Positions 9,140-18,832 of a stretch of 29,874 nucleotides of DNA are shown piece by piece. Each line of letters begins with the position of its first letter. The first letter of the stretch is position 1. The position numbers and the translations under genes were made by a program. The notes under the pieces are model-generated. The model made no database searches, was not told where the DNA came from, and saw nothing but the letters and a program-made list of their open reading frames with translations. The stretch comes from Fonticula alba (Eukaryota; Opisthokonta; Rotosphaerida; Fonticulaceae): positions 561,382-591,255 of the forward strand of contig NW_009242972.1 in the NCBI RefSeq assembly GCF_000388065.1. The letters are read 5' to 3'.

Positions 9140-10343
9140 GCTCGGGATTGCGCCAGGCGGAGAGGGAATGTGACAAGAGGAAGGGGGCGAGGGCGCGAAG
9201 AAGAGTGGGAGACGCGAAAGCCGTGCAAAGTAGGAGGAGGGGAAGGAGAGGCAACACTGGCGGTCAATAGGCGTCCCTGGTCGGCACATGTCTGGCCCTT
9301 TAGGTGCACGATCTCGACATCCGGACCGGCGTACCGGAGAGAGGCGACACCGTGTTGGCCTCGGTCAGAGGCGCCCCGGGGGCCCCGGGCCTTGGGCAAG
9401 GTGAAACTCGCCCAAAGGCTGTGAGCCCAGAGTGGTGGTCCGGCGATCGGAGAGACTGCCCGACCAAGGGACGGGACGGGGGAGGGGCCGGGGGGGGGGG
9501 AGAGTCAACACACCTCGATCGATGCTTCTGTTATTTTCTTCCGCCGCTCGGCCCCCCCCCCCCCCCTGCGCCAGCTCGCCCTAACGGCCAGAACACGCTA
9601 ACCCCCACCGTCCCCCAACACCGGGGAGGGGTTGTAGCCTTCCATCCTCGGGGGGCGCCCAGCCCGAGGGAGAAAATGGGACGCGCGCCCGAACACACAC
9701 GTACAGACACATGCACACACACACAAACACACACACACACACACATCGAGAGAAAGGGAGAGGGTCGGGAAACCGCGGCGCGGGTGTCAAAGGGCGTGTT
9801 GACGAGTTGTCTTGGCGCTTCCGTCGGCAGTCCTGGGCCAACGAACAGGATCCCCGCGGAGCGCGGCGCTGGGTCGTCCGGCGGCGGTTCGCCGTCCCCC
9901 ACCGGGAGCGTCAGCACAAGCCCAGGCGCACTCCCCCCCCCCCCCCCCCCCCCTTGGGTGTCCCCACGCCACCAGGCGCCGAGAAGGGTATGTTGGGCCG
10001 CCCCGCGGGCTGACGCCACGGCCACAGGCACTCGCAGGGGGCGGGCGGGCGGGCGGGCGGGCGGGCAGGGATCAGGTGGAGACCGGCACACAGGCGGGGG
10101 GCCGTTAGAGACAACCCCCCACCCGCCCGAACCCAGACAGATGAGCCGGGACTGTTTCGCGCCCTGGCGCACATGCTGGCCACACCGCCTCTCCTCCCCG
10201 CGCTCGTCCCGCCGCCTCGCCCCTCTTGCTTCCCTTGCCCGACCCCATTGGGCACCGCCGTCTCTCTTCGCCCCCACCCGCTCCGCCCGTTCCGCCCGTT
10301 CCGCTTGCCCGCGCTCCCACGCTCGCGCACTCTTCCCCCCACC
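9140..10343. promoter_or_regulatory. Divergent spacer between PEX19 and the ALY/REF gene
   Basis: These 1204 bases separate two divergently transcribed starts. Content: a C-run near 9551-9566, (AC)n at about 9705-9745, a C21 run at 9933-9953, (GGGC)n at about 10038-10067, and a pyrimidine-rich leader (10190-10343) just before the ALY/REF ATG. Open frames on both strands are low-complexity. No TATA box is evident. Confidence 0.45.
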
Positions 10344-11691
10344 ATGACCCGGAGCAAGGTCCAGTCCTCCGCTGGCTCCAAGAAGGGCGTCGACTCGCTC
10401 CGCTGGGGCCGCGATGGCTTCGAGCAAATGGTCGCCTCTGACCTGTCCAAGAAGCGGGGCGGCAAGCGCCGCGTCCAGCAGCTCAACAGCACTACCATGC
10501 CCGGCCTGCCGATCCCGGTGCTCCGCTCGGTTGTCTCCTCCAATCTGGCCGGGCGTGTTTCTCTCGCCGGCGGCCCGGTCATCGGCACCGCCAAGAAGGC
10601 CAAGAAGGCCAAGATTCAGCAGCAGCAGCAGCAGCAGCTGACCCAGAAGAAGCAGAAGACAGCGCAGCAACAGTCCAAGCAGTTTTTGGCCAACCTGCCA
10701 AGCGACCTGCGCGGTCGCATTCAAATTGGCGGCGCTGCCGGCAGCACTCCCAACGTCGTTGCCAAGACCTCCGGCGGTCCCGCCAAGACAGCTGGCGGTG
10801 CTACGCGCAAGACCCCCGCCCCGAAGGTTACCACCTCCCTGCCCTCCGTTGTTTCGCCCCTGAAGGCCGGTCTGTCGGGGAACATCTCGGTCCGTCCTCT
10901 TCCCCCGCCCGAGGGGCCCACCTCATGTGCTGCTGCTTCTGCTTCACCTCGTACCACTGACACCGTGCTGCGCTCTTGCTGTTCCTCCTCTTTCTCTCTC
11001 CCCCTTTTCGCGTGCTCCTCTTCCCCTCCGCCCTTTTGTCGTCCCCCATCCTCCCCTTCTTTCGCCCTGCCCCTCGCTCGTGCTGTAGGCTCCTGCCCGC
11101 GCCACGGATGAGGGCACCCTCCTCCTGATTCGCAACCTGGTTCCCCAGTGCAACATCCAGGTGCGTGCCAGCTGTGCTTCTTCCTTCGCCCGCGCCCTCC
11201 TCCGGCAATGCAAGCCAAAGATCCTCACCCACTCTCTCCCCGCCCCCTCCCCCCCGTGATGCCACATGTAGGAGCTCCTCTCGGGCATTGAGTCGCTTGG
11301 TGTTGAGTACAACGACCAGCGCACCGCTGTTCGGGTTCGCTTCGCCCTTCGCAACCAGGCTCTCCAGTTTATCAAGGACTATGATGGTCTCAATGTTGAC
11401 GGTACGTGATGGCTTTTGCCCGTCTTTCGCTTTCACCGCCTGCAACGGCCCTTTCGAACTGCCTTCCTCGGGTGCCCACTCACACCATGCAACTCTGTGC
11501 TTGCCATCTTCCGCCCTGTTGTCTCTCTCTTTCTCTCTTTCTCTCTTTCTCTCTCTTTCTCTCTCTTTCTCTCTCTTTCTCTCTCTTTCTCTCTTTCTCT
11601 CTTTCTCTCTTTCTCTCTTTCTCTCTTTCTCTCTTTCTCTCTTTCTCTCTTTCTCCCCTTCTCTTTTTCTCCCCTTCTCTCTTTCTCCCCT

Positions 11692-11722
<31 letters not shown>

Positions 11723-11802
11723 CTTTCTCTCCTTCTCTCTTTCTCGCCTTGTCTCCCCTCCCAGGCAACCGTCTGGAGGTCTCTCTGGTGACCAACAATT
11801 GA
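10344..11802 (+). CDS. ALY/REF-type RRM mRNA-export adaptor
   Basis: Four exons: 10344-10889, 11089-11160, 11272-11401 and 11765-11802 (introns 199, 111 and 363 nt; donors GTCCGTCC, GTGCGTGC, GTACGTGA), giving 261 aa. The single RRM is assembled from exons 2-4: LLIRNLVPQCNIQ (RNP2-like strand), IQELLSGIESLGVEY, VRVRFALRNQALQFI (RNP1-like strand), and YDGLNVDGNRLEVSLVTN, the last being characteristic of the ALY/REF/Yra1 family. These nuclear proteins bridge mRNA to the export receptor through the TREX complex. The 180-residue N-terminal region is basic and disordered, with Lys-rich KKAKKAKI and a glutamine run. The protein ends directly after the RRM, so the C-terminal helicase-binding motif of animal ALYREF is absent. 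The first donor (GTCCGT) is the least certain boundary; it was chosen because it is the plausible donor in the required phase. Confidence 0.87.
11518..11758 (+). repeat. CT/CTTT microsatellite filling ALY/REF intron 3
   Basis: About 240 bases of TCTCTTTC-type repeats occupy most of the 363-nt third intron and run up to its 3' splice site (CCCAG at 11764). The sense strand is pure pyrimidine, so the repeat doubles as an extreme polypyrimidine tract. Both strands show long open frames of Ser/Leu/Phe or Arg/Glu/Lys repeats that are artefacts. Confidence 0.9.
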
Positions 11803-11940
11803 CCAGGCGACGCCCTACTGGGAGCCCTCCTCCTCGTTGGCATGCAACACATACATCGACCCGCACGCCCACCCACCCACCCACCCACCGACATATCCTC
11901 ATATTGCCCTTGTTCCAACGCCCTTTGTCAGGGCCTGAAA

Positions 11941-11946
11941 AATAAA
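11941..11946 (+). terminator. Poly(A) signal for the ALY/REF gene
   Basis: AATAAA lies 138 bases after the ALY/REF stop codon, in an A-rich patch that stands out from the GC-rich surroundings. The spacing suits a 3' UTR; the cleavage site cannot be seen. Confidence 0.65.
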
Positions 11947-12102
11947 AAGTCCTCAAAATCACCCGCCCGACGGGGATCCCATGCACCGGCCACAGGAGGA
12001 GCAGGATGCGAGGGAAGAAAGGCAGGCAGACAGACAGCAGTGACAGGGTCACACACAAACAGGGCTCCCTCTCTATTTCAACAGCCCGGCCTGTGCGGCC
12101 TC

Positions 12103-12603
12103 TCACCGCCACTTGGCGAGCAGGTGTTTCGAGAAGCGCAAGAGCAAGCCCGAGGTGATCAGGGCCACCGAGGCCGGAATCCCATGGTAAAGGCCGGAGA
12201 GGAAAAGCTGGAAAATGGACCGCGGAGTGACCTTCGAGTCACCCTCCAGTGCGGGCATGAGGGGCTCATCATCCAGCCCGTCCGGGTCCAGGGGTTTCCC
12301 GCTGACTGTGCGCAGCCCAGGCGACGAGGAGGGCGAGGAAGAAGAGGGGATGGCACCGGCCGCTGGCGCAGTCAGCGGAGTGGGTGTCGGTGACACCGGT
12401 CCGTCAAACAGCCGCGCCACATCGGTCGTCGTTTGGATGGAGTAGAGGTCTGGCGACTCGGCCAGTGAGTCCGGCAGCGAGGTCAGCAGGACCGTCCCGC
12501 TGCCATGGCACAGAGGGCAGGTAGCGCAAACCGGCTGGACCGGAACATCGTCTTCACTGGTGGAAAGCTCGGCCAGGAGAACATCCTCACTGGCACTGGA
12601 CAT
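12103..12603 (-). CDS. Small putative tail-anchored protein with a CxxCxGxG motif
   Basis: This uninterrupted 166-aa frame starts at the ATG at 12603, preceded by pyrimidine-rich sequence. I do not recognise the family. Visible features: an acidic N-terminus (SEDVLLAELSTSEDD); a CATCPLCHGSG segment holding one CxxCxGxG motif of the kind found in DnaJ-type zinc fingers; a Ser/Pro-rich disordered middle; and near the C-terminus a hydrophobic stretch (GIPASVALITSGLLL) followed by a basic tail RFSKHLLAKWR. A single C-terminal membrane segment with a short basic tail suggests a tail-anchored protein of mitochondria or peroxisomes. A zinc role is doubtful because only one motif copy is present. It is convergent with the ALY/REF gene and divergent from the MGME1-like gene. 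Coding status is supported by composition and an orderly ending but by no homologue I can name. Confidence 0.55.
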   Translation of the reverse strand: MSSASEDVLLAELSTSEDDVPVQPVCATCPLCHGSGTVLLTSLPDSLAESPDLYSIQTTTDVARLFDGPVSPTPTPLTAPAAGAIPSSSSPSSSPGLRTVSGKPLDPDGLDDEPLMPALEGDSKVTPRSIFQLFLSGLYHGIPASVALITSGLLLRFSKHLLAKWR

Positions 12604-13644
12604 GGTGTAGACTGTCGGACCTTCGGGTAAGGGGGGGGAAAAGGGGAGGAGGATGGAGGGCCAGAAAACCCCGGCGGCGGGGCAGGAAACACCCAAGGGG
12701 CAGCGGGAGGGGGGGGGGGGGGGAAAGGGTCGCAGGGTGGGGGTAAAAGAGTGGCTAGGTGGGGAGCCCGTGCTTGGGAAATTCCCTCTCCCCCCCGAAA
12801 AGTCCCCCTCAACCGCCGGGCTGGCTGCTGCTTTTGCCTTGCCCTTGTTTCTGTTCCCCCGCCCCCTCCGCTACCGAGATCGCTTGATCCGGGGGCATCT
12901 GCGCAGGGACCTTCGTTGGCACCTTCCGCACGTGGGATAAACCTCGGAGATGGCCCACTTCCCCTGCCGCATCATCGCTAGGTGAGGGGGCGCAGGTATG
13001 CATGTACAGACGGCACATCTGTACACACAGGCCCGCGCCTGCTCGCGGCTGCACACGCACACGCACACGCACACGCACACACATCCATATGTGCATACAC
13101 GTCTACCTCGTTCGCAGACCCGTCCGAGGCCTCGCTCAAGGCACCCCCGTCGGCCGTTGCACCCTTGCACCTTTGGCCGGGACCATTGTTTGGCGGAACG
13201 CGCCAGATGGATGCCGCTGCCTGCTACGGTGTTGGCCGACGCCCGATCGCGCGCACGAGAGGCTCGCCCTCGGGGTCATACACGCGGCCCGGTGCCCATG
13301 CGTCAGCCAGGCCCCCTGCGGCTGGCAGTCGCCATGACACAGCCTGCGCCATCGGACGCTGCCCTTTTGAGAGTCACCCCGGCAGCCTGCTCCAGCCCCA
13401 GACTGATTCGTCCCAGCTGGCTCCTCCTCCCCGCGCCCCGCTCATCCCTTTTGGCTGTGCCCTTTGCCCTGCCTGTGGCCCTCTCCACCAGTCTAGACTC
13501 CCGCCCCGCCCCCCCCCCCTCCCCCCGCCCTCGCCCATCCCGTGCATCGGACGCTGCCTCCCCCCTACCGTACTCCTCCCCCCCCCCCCCCCGGACGGCC
13601 AGCACCCGGGGGTCCCTGCTGTCGCNNNNNNNNNNNNNNNNCTG
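12604..13644. promoter_or_regulatory. Divergent spacer with assembly gap
   Basis: This spacer separates the tail-anchored gene (-) from the MGME1-like gene (+). It contains a G-run near 12710-12723, a CACACG repeat at about 13053-13082, several C-runs (13508-13530, 13576-13592) and the N gap at 13626-13641. A plus-strand frame is open through much of it but reads as Pro/Arg/His-rich low complexity. Because the gap lies 3 bases before the chosen ATG at 13645, part of the 5' UTR or a short first exon of the next gene could be missing. Confidence 0.4.
13626..13641. other. Assembly gap of 16 N
   Basis: Sixteen undetermined bases immediately follow a C-rich stretch. Such runs commonly break assemblies, and the real gap length may differ from 16. 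Confidence 0.99.
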
Positions 13645-16449
13645 ATGTTACGCTCGCTCTCGTATCCGGTGGGCCGGCATGTAACCTGGCAGTCGGCCTC
13701 GGAGACCACCTTTGCCGGGGCTCGGCTGTCGGCCTTGCGCCAGCTGTCGACCATTGCCCAACCACCGAGCGATGCACCCGCCGATGCATCCGCCGATGCA
13801 TCCGCCGCTGAGCCTGACCTCCAGTCTCCGGCCACCGTGAAACCCCTGGAGACACGCCGGCGAGCCAGCAAGAAGAAGACCCTGCTGTTGCAGTTCGGCA
13901 CAAGCTCCGACAGCTGGTACAGTGCATCCAGTGCGCGATCCTGCTCGTCCATCATCTCGGTCCCGCCGATGGTCCCGCTGTCCACCCTGCTGCCGGATGC
14001 CGACCCCGGGGCCACGGTTCCCCTTGATGCCATCCCCTCGACCAACTTGGTGGAGGTGGCCGCCGCCCTGGGCATCGACCGGCCAGTGCGGATAACCGAC
14101 GCACACCAACTTGGCCTCCTGCCCTCGGTGACTAGCGTGCTGAGGATCGCGGCCCAGCCGGGGATCGCCGAGTGGCGGCAATCCCAGCTCCTGACTGCCG
14201 CGCTGGATGTCAACGAGCACCTCTGGCAGCGAGGCATCCGGGTCCTCGGGGTCCGGCCCGAAGCATCGACCGTGCTCAACTCCCTTGGCAAGGACATCAC
14301 CTCGGTGGCCACCCCTTACGTGAATGATGTTGTCCGGGCCACGGCTCGTGTGGCACGTGCGTGGTAGATCGCTTTGTGCTTGCTCCTCCTCCCCCTCCGC
14401 CTCCTCCTCCTCCTCTTATCCCTCTCTGTAGCAGCCTCTTCCCGGGCTTTCCGTCCGACTGACATCCCTTTATCCTTTCCGTTTGCACAACGCACGGCAC
14501 ATGGCCGCGCCCACGCCCACGCCCAACGCACCCCGTTGCCCAGAACACTCCATGGAGACCGACGACATGGCGGCCGATGACCCCACAGTTCGATTCTACC
14601 CCGGGCCCGAGAACAACGCCGAGCGCCATCCCTTCCCTCTGCCGCCCGCCGGTTGGGCCGAGCCCGCCCCGCGGCATGTCATCAAGCATGTCCTTGATAT
14701 TGGGCACTCGCTGACCTGCGAGCCGGCCCTGCCGCCACTGACCAGCACGCTGGAACCCTCCGATGAGCGTCTCCGTGCGATTGATCTCGCTCCCGAGGGC
14801 GAAGATTTGGCCGCTGACTCGGAACTCCTGGACATTTTGTCCCAACTGGACGATCAAGATCCCATGCCGCCACGGGCAGCCGACGTTGCTGTTGCCCCTG
14901 CTTCCCAGGACGAAGATCGGCCAGATGCCGGTGCTGCCGCCACCACCGGCGCTGCTGTGTCGGCCAGCCCCTCGGCCGCCATCCAGGCAGACCCCTTTGA
15001 CGATGGTGATTTGCTGGCGGCGTTTGCTCGTGCCTTCGACGAGGAGAAGGATATCCCCCTCGCCGCGAGTCCCACGAGCACGGTTGACCTCTCGATCGAT
15101 GATCTACCCCCCGGGATTGATCCCTCCGAGGTTGCCCCTCTGTCGATGGACCTGTTGATGGAGTTCCCACCGATGGCGACACCCCGCTTCGATGCTCCAT
15201 CGGCGACTCGGCGTGTTCGCTCGACACCTCCCATGCTGGTGGAGACCTCCCAGCTGCCGGCCTCCCTGTTGGAAACCCGCGAGTCCTATGATCAGGTATG
15301 TGCTCCTTCCGGGGGCCGCCCCGCATGTGGCTCGGCATGCCGGATACCTCTTGATGCCCAAAAGACTAACACCCGACATGATATATCGACCGCGATCACT
15401 CCCACCCACTCGCACACACACACACACACACACAGGATGCCTTTGTCCGGGACACGCTGGCTTTGTTCTACCGGCGGAATCGCCACTACTCGGAGCTCGG
15501 ATCACTGGTACACAGCCTGGTGGAGGGGACTCTGCGCGAGTGGCAATGGGCTCGGGCCTTGGACAGCCCAAACCCGGAGGCCATTCTAGGCCCAGGACTC
15601 GGACACTTCTCGGCCATCGGCGGCCCGCCGGCCACCGAGTGGCCCAACATTCTGGACCCCATTCGCCAGCAGGTGCTTGCGTGGGTGGAGGACAATGTCG
15701 AACGCATCGAACTATTGGAGCCCTCTTTCGCGCACCGGTATGGCTTCGGTGGCCGAGCGGATTTGGTATGTGTGCTGAAGCCGCGCTTGGACTTGGGGCT
15801 CGCCCCGGTCCGGGCAGTGGTCGACTTCAAGACGCAGAATGTCCATTCCGGCCGGCGGCCACGCTTCCCCGCAGACTGGGCTGCCCAACTTAGCGCCTAT
15901 GCCGTGGGCTTGCGCCGGCCGAATGCGGCTCTCGTCAATGTGGTGCTCAATGTCTCGCCTCTGGGTGTGGGCCAACTTTACGAGAAGATCTGGACCCCGG
16001 GCCTCCCATTGGCCTTGGAGGATGAGATTTGTCCGCCCAGCCGGCTGGAGCCATTGTCCCAGGAGTCCGAGTGCCCTGACGGCTCACCTGCCTCCACTCC
16101 CACCGGGACCAAGGGCACGACGAAGGGTCCTCGGATTGGGCTGAATGCTCCATACTGGCGGGCCTTTGTTCACTCTCTGCACCTGTGGTCCGGGCCATTG
16201 GGGAGAAACTACTCCCCGGGGGTGGCCCTGGCAGCGTCTGGGCGTGCTCGTGTCCCCGGCGAAGGGCCGGACCTGGCTGGCCCGCGCGACGACATGGACA
16301 TTCCCCTCTCCTGGGAGGGTGTGATGGCTGATGCCCAGGATCCGAGCATCACGCGCATCTTTTCGGAATTCCCCTCCATCGATCTGCCGGCTGAGGAGGG
16401 CCCGAACACCGCCATCACCTGGTCGCTCGATCCCATCGGGCCTGCCTGA
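13645..16449 (+). CDS. MGME1-like mitochondrial RecB-family (PD-(D/E)XK) nuclease
   Basis: Preferred model: exons 13645-14356, 14544-15295 and 15436-16449 (introns 187 and 140 nt; donors GTGCGTGG, GTATGTGC), 825 aa. The N-terminus MLRSLSYPVGRH...LSTIAQ resembles a mitochondrial presequence. LLPSVTSVL...EWRQ (residues 159-178) resembles the SVT.VL...W motif ahead of the catalytic core in MGME1. The core is in exon 3: GSLVHSLVE (His514), GGRADLV (Asp597), VVDFKTQ (Asp618, Lys620) and QLSAY (Gln639, Tyr643), the RecB/Cas4/MGME1 pattern. MGME1 trims single-stranded flaps during mtDNA replication. No Exo5-type Fe-S cysteine set is seen. Odd points are a roughly 300-residue acidic insertion between the SVT-like motif and the core, and a DASA repeat near 13768-13805. 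Alternative: two genes, 13645-14367 (240 aa, unknown) and 14501-16449 (602 aa, nuclease), only 133 bases apart. The nuclease call is strong; the fusion is moderately supported. Confidence 0.72.
15412..15434 (+). repeat. CA microsatellite at the end of MGME1-like intron 2
   Basis: A (CA)n run abuts the 3' splice site, so the acceptor reads CACACAG followed by GATGCC. It replaces the usual pyrimidine tract just before the acceptor. Confidence 0.85.
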
Positions 16450-16962
16450 CCTGGGGCCAATACATGCATCTGTGTTTGTAAGTGCGGTATTATTCCGCCC
16501 CCCCCCCCCTCCTCCATCTCAATCCATACACACACATACACACACATACACATGCACACACAGAGACGCATCACTGTCGGCTTTGAACCGCAACCACTGT
16601 AGATAAGAGAGGCATTCTCTGCTGAAGAGGGAAGAAACGCAAGTCCGTACGTTTGAAAGATCCAGCTTTGCCTTTTCCCTCTTCAACTTCACCTCCCAGG
16701 TAGGAGAGGGGAGAGCAGGCGTGCACACACATGCACGCGCGCACGCGCGTACGCACGCGAAGTGGTGACATTCGCTCGTGTGTGTGTGTGTGAGAAAGAG
16801 AGAGGGAGAGAGAGAGAGAGAGCCTGGGCATCGGTGAGCCTATGCCCACATGCCCAAGCGGAGGGGGGATTTATGAATGAAACGGAAGATAGATATAGAT
16901 TGACAGGGAAGGGCAACTGCTGATGTGTGCAGAGCTCCAAGAGCAAGACCAGGAGGGAGGAT
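16450..16962. other. Convergent spacer between MGME1-like gene and PSMG4
   Basis: These 513 bases carry the two 3' UTRs. Content: a C-run near 16497-16510, CATA/CACA repeats near 16525-16560, alternating GC/CA sequence near 16730-16760, (GT)n at about 16778-16792 and (GA)n at about 16796-16822. No AATAAA is visible in either direction, and no coding sequence is supported. Confidence 0.45.
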
Positions 16963-17716
16963 CTACTGCTGCGACGCCGCCGGCTCGGCCCGCGAGCAGG
17001 ACTTGTGTAGGCCAGCTTCGAGGAGACGCGCGCGCAGGACCTCCAGCACGCGCGGCCAGATGCCAGCCGCTGAGGCAAGACCGGCTGGGATGCTGCAATT
17101 CGCGAAGCACTGGCGCCGGCCCGTCATCAGAACTGGAACAGGCGAGGGGGACAGTTAGCAAGCTTCGGCGTGTGGTCATCAAGAAGGCGCATCAAGAGAC
17201 AGAGAGAGAGGGAGGGAGGGAGGGAGGAAGAGAGGGAGAGAGAAAAAACAGAAGGGGGAAACCGGAAGCGGCATCAGGAAAGAAGAGCAACAAAAAAGAC
17301 AGCCATGCGGAAGACACACCGATCGCGCGACTAAGCTTCATGCTAAGCTCATCATCATCGCCCGGGAGAATCGTCGTTGAGAGGGGACCAAGGGGGCCAG
17401 CCTGCGGGCCGGCCGATGCCGACAAGGCCAGTGCCTCGCCAAGATGCTCATCCAGGCCGATCCACACCCACATGCTCTCGGGCGACAGGGCAATGAGCAG
17501 GATGTGGATAAATTGGCCCTGGAGCGGGAAGGGGGCGGGGGAGGGGGGGGATGGCGATACGAAGGTCAGCCGACGCGACAGAGAGGGGCCTGAGCTGCGG
17601 CGGTGTGGGTACACTTGTCAAATGCCTCGGCCCGAGGTGAGGGGACTATGTACCGGCAGAACTACGCAAGGGTCCGTGAAACGGAAGATCTCTGGAGCGC
17701 TGCTAGCCTGTGTCAT
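16963..17716 (-). CDS. PSMG4: Proteasome assembly chaperone 4
   Basis: Minus-strand exons are 17716-17654, 17518-17320 and 17132-16963, giving 143 aa (human PSMG4 has 123). The protein helps build the 20S proteasome alpha-ring together with PSMG3. Seen: GQFIHILLIALSPESMWVWIG, the family's first strand and LFLWVG-like motif; an ALALSAS helix; PLSTTILPGDDDELSMKLSRAI, matching the conserved SxxLLG...LAxRL region; and in the last exon TGRRQCFANCSIP...VLEVLRARLLEAGL, matching the final strand-helix unit. Intron 2 (187 nt) has a clear CTAAC branch motif before TTCCAG. Exon 1 (MTQASSAPEIFRFTD...) is less certain: its donor may be GTACAT at 17653 or GTAGTT at 17665, the latter giving 139 aa. The C-terminus extends past the family with SCSRAEPAASQQ. 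Low sequence identity is normal for this family; the assignment rests on motif order and length. Confidence 0.78.
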
Positions 17717-18832
17717 GGTCAGACGAGGGAGGCCGAGATCGGAAGACAGGGGCGTCAAGGGGGACGGGGGGGAGGGAGAGAGAGAGAGAGAGGCAGGGAG
17801 GGAGGGGGGGAGGGCACAGCAGGAGGGGCGGTCATGACGAGAGGAGATCCCGCCAACACCGGTCCCCGTTCGCTCTGGGAGGGCGCTCCTGCAAATTGCA
17901 CCGAACTCGGATGGAGGTGCTTTGCACAATCCATCGATCGATCCCGATGTCACGCCTCACCGTAACGTGATGTGCCGTCCTGGGCTGACTCAGTTGGTAC
18001 CTGCCGGATCCATGCGCGCCGAGGCCCGGCGCGGGGGCCCCTCGGCCCTTGCGGACGGTGGTGCTGGGCCAGGAAGGGCGAGGCGTGTGGGGCCCGCGGG
18101 CCGCGGGATCGGCCATGAGGGCCAGCCGGTCGACGGCCGGCAAGCGTCCTCCCGAGCGTGCTCGGAACAAGGAGCAACAGTGGCAAGAGGCAAAGTGACG
18201 AGGGGGCAAGCGGGGTCACTCGCCTCGTGGGCAAGTGCGGGCAATTCAGCCTCGGCGGCATTCTCCACCGCCACACCTGGACGCGTGCACCGATGCCCAG
18301 CCCGAGGGATATGACTCAATGTGTGCTTGACTGGGTTCAGGCGGCTACCATGCGGCCCTGCTCCCCGCCCCCCCCCCCCCCCTTCTGAAGACGGGAGGGG
18401 GGGCACGGGCGTGGTGGGGACCGGTAAGCATGTGTTTGTGATTTATCGCGAAATCCACCCCCCAGGGGGGGGGGGGGTTCGCTGAGGCACACATCCCTCG
18501 TGTGTCCTCTCTGTGGCTCCAACATCGGGGGGGCCAAGAAAGCTCCGCACAGGGCTGGCGCGGCCGGCATCTAAGAGACCGCACCCTGGATGTCCCTGCT
18601 TACGGAGCACGATATGTCTCTCTCTCTCTCTCTCCCCCTCCCCTCCCCCTTCCATTTTCCCTCCTACTTTGTGTTTTGCCTTGCCCTCCCGCACGGGAAC
18701 CCACCCCCCTCCCTCCTCCTCCCCGTTCTCCCCCTCCCCTTCTTGATCCATCGTTCTCTTTCCCCGATCCACTCCGGCCATCCCACCTCCCCTCCCTCCA
18801 GTCCTCCCCTTTCGGCTGCCTGTGTAAACGGC
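17717..18832. promoter_or_regulatory. Divergent spacer between PSMG4 and the PPR gene
   Basis: These 1116 bases separate divergent starts. Content: (GA)n and GGGA repeats near 17765-17815, a relatively complex GC-rich middle (17920-18340), a C-run near 18367-18383, a G-run near 18467-18478, (CT)n near 18617-18635 and a pyrimidine-rich leader up to the PPR ATG. A GACTCAGTTGGTA string near 17988 resembles a tRNA D-arm, but no T-arm follows at the right distance. No gene is supported. Confidence 0.4.

Noticed and set aside
9531-10724. A 397-codon minus-strand frame across the PEX19/ALY spacer
   Set aside because: It runs through (AC)n, C-run and GGGC repeats and into antisense of ALY/REF exon 1; the protein is repeat-derived.
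11406-11945. Ser/Leu/Phe-repeat protein on the plus strand, with an Arg/Glu/Lys-repeat counterpart on the minus strand
   Set aside because: Both are translations of the CT microsatellite inside ALY/REF intron 3.
13053-13082. Short tandem repeats considered as a CRISPR-like array
   Set aside because: Units are 6 bases with no spacers; this is a simple CACACG microsatellite in a eukaryotic spacer.
14501-16449. Annotating the nuclease as Exo5 (DEM1 family)
   Set aside because: Exo5 needs a set of cysteines for its Fe-S cluster near the C-terminus; none is present, and the VDFKT motif with a preceding SVT-type motif fits MGME1 better.
16923-17837. A 304-codon plus-strand frame
   Set aside because: It is antisense to the PSMG4 exons and contains GA/GGGA repeats; the minus-strand spliced gene gives a recognisable protein instead.
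17975-18050. A tRNA-like D-arm string (GACTCAGTTGGTA)
   Set aside because: No GTTCGAA-type T-arm or matching acceptor stem occurs at the required distance.
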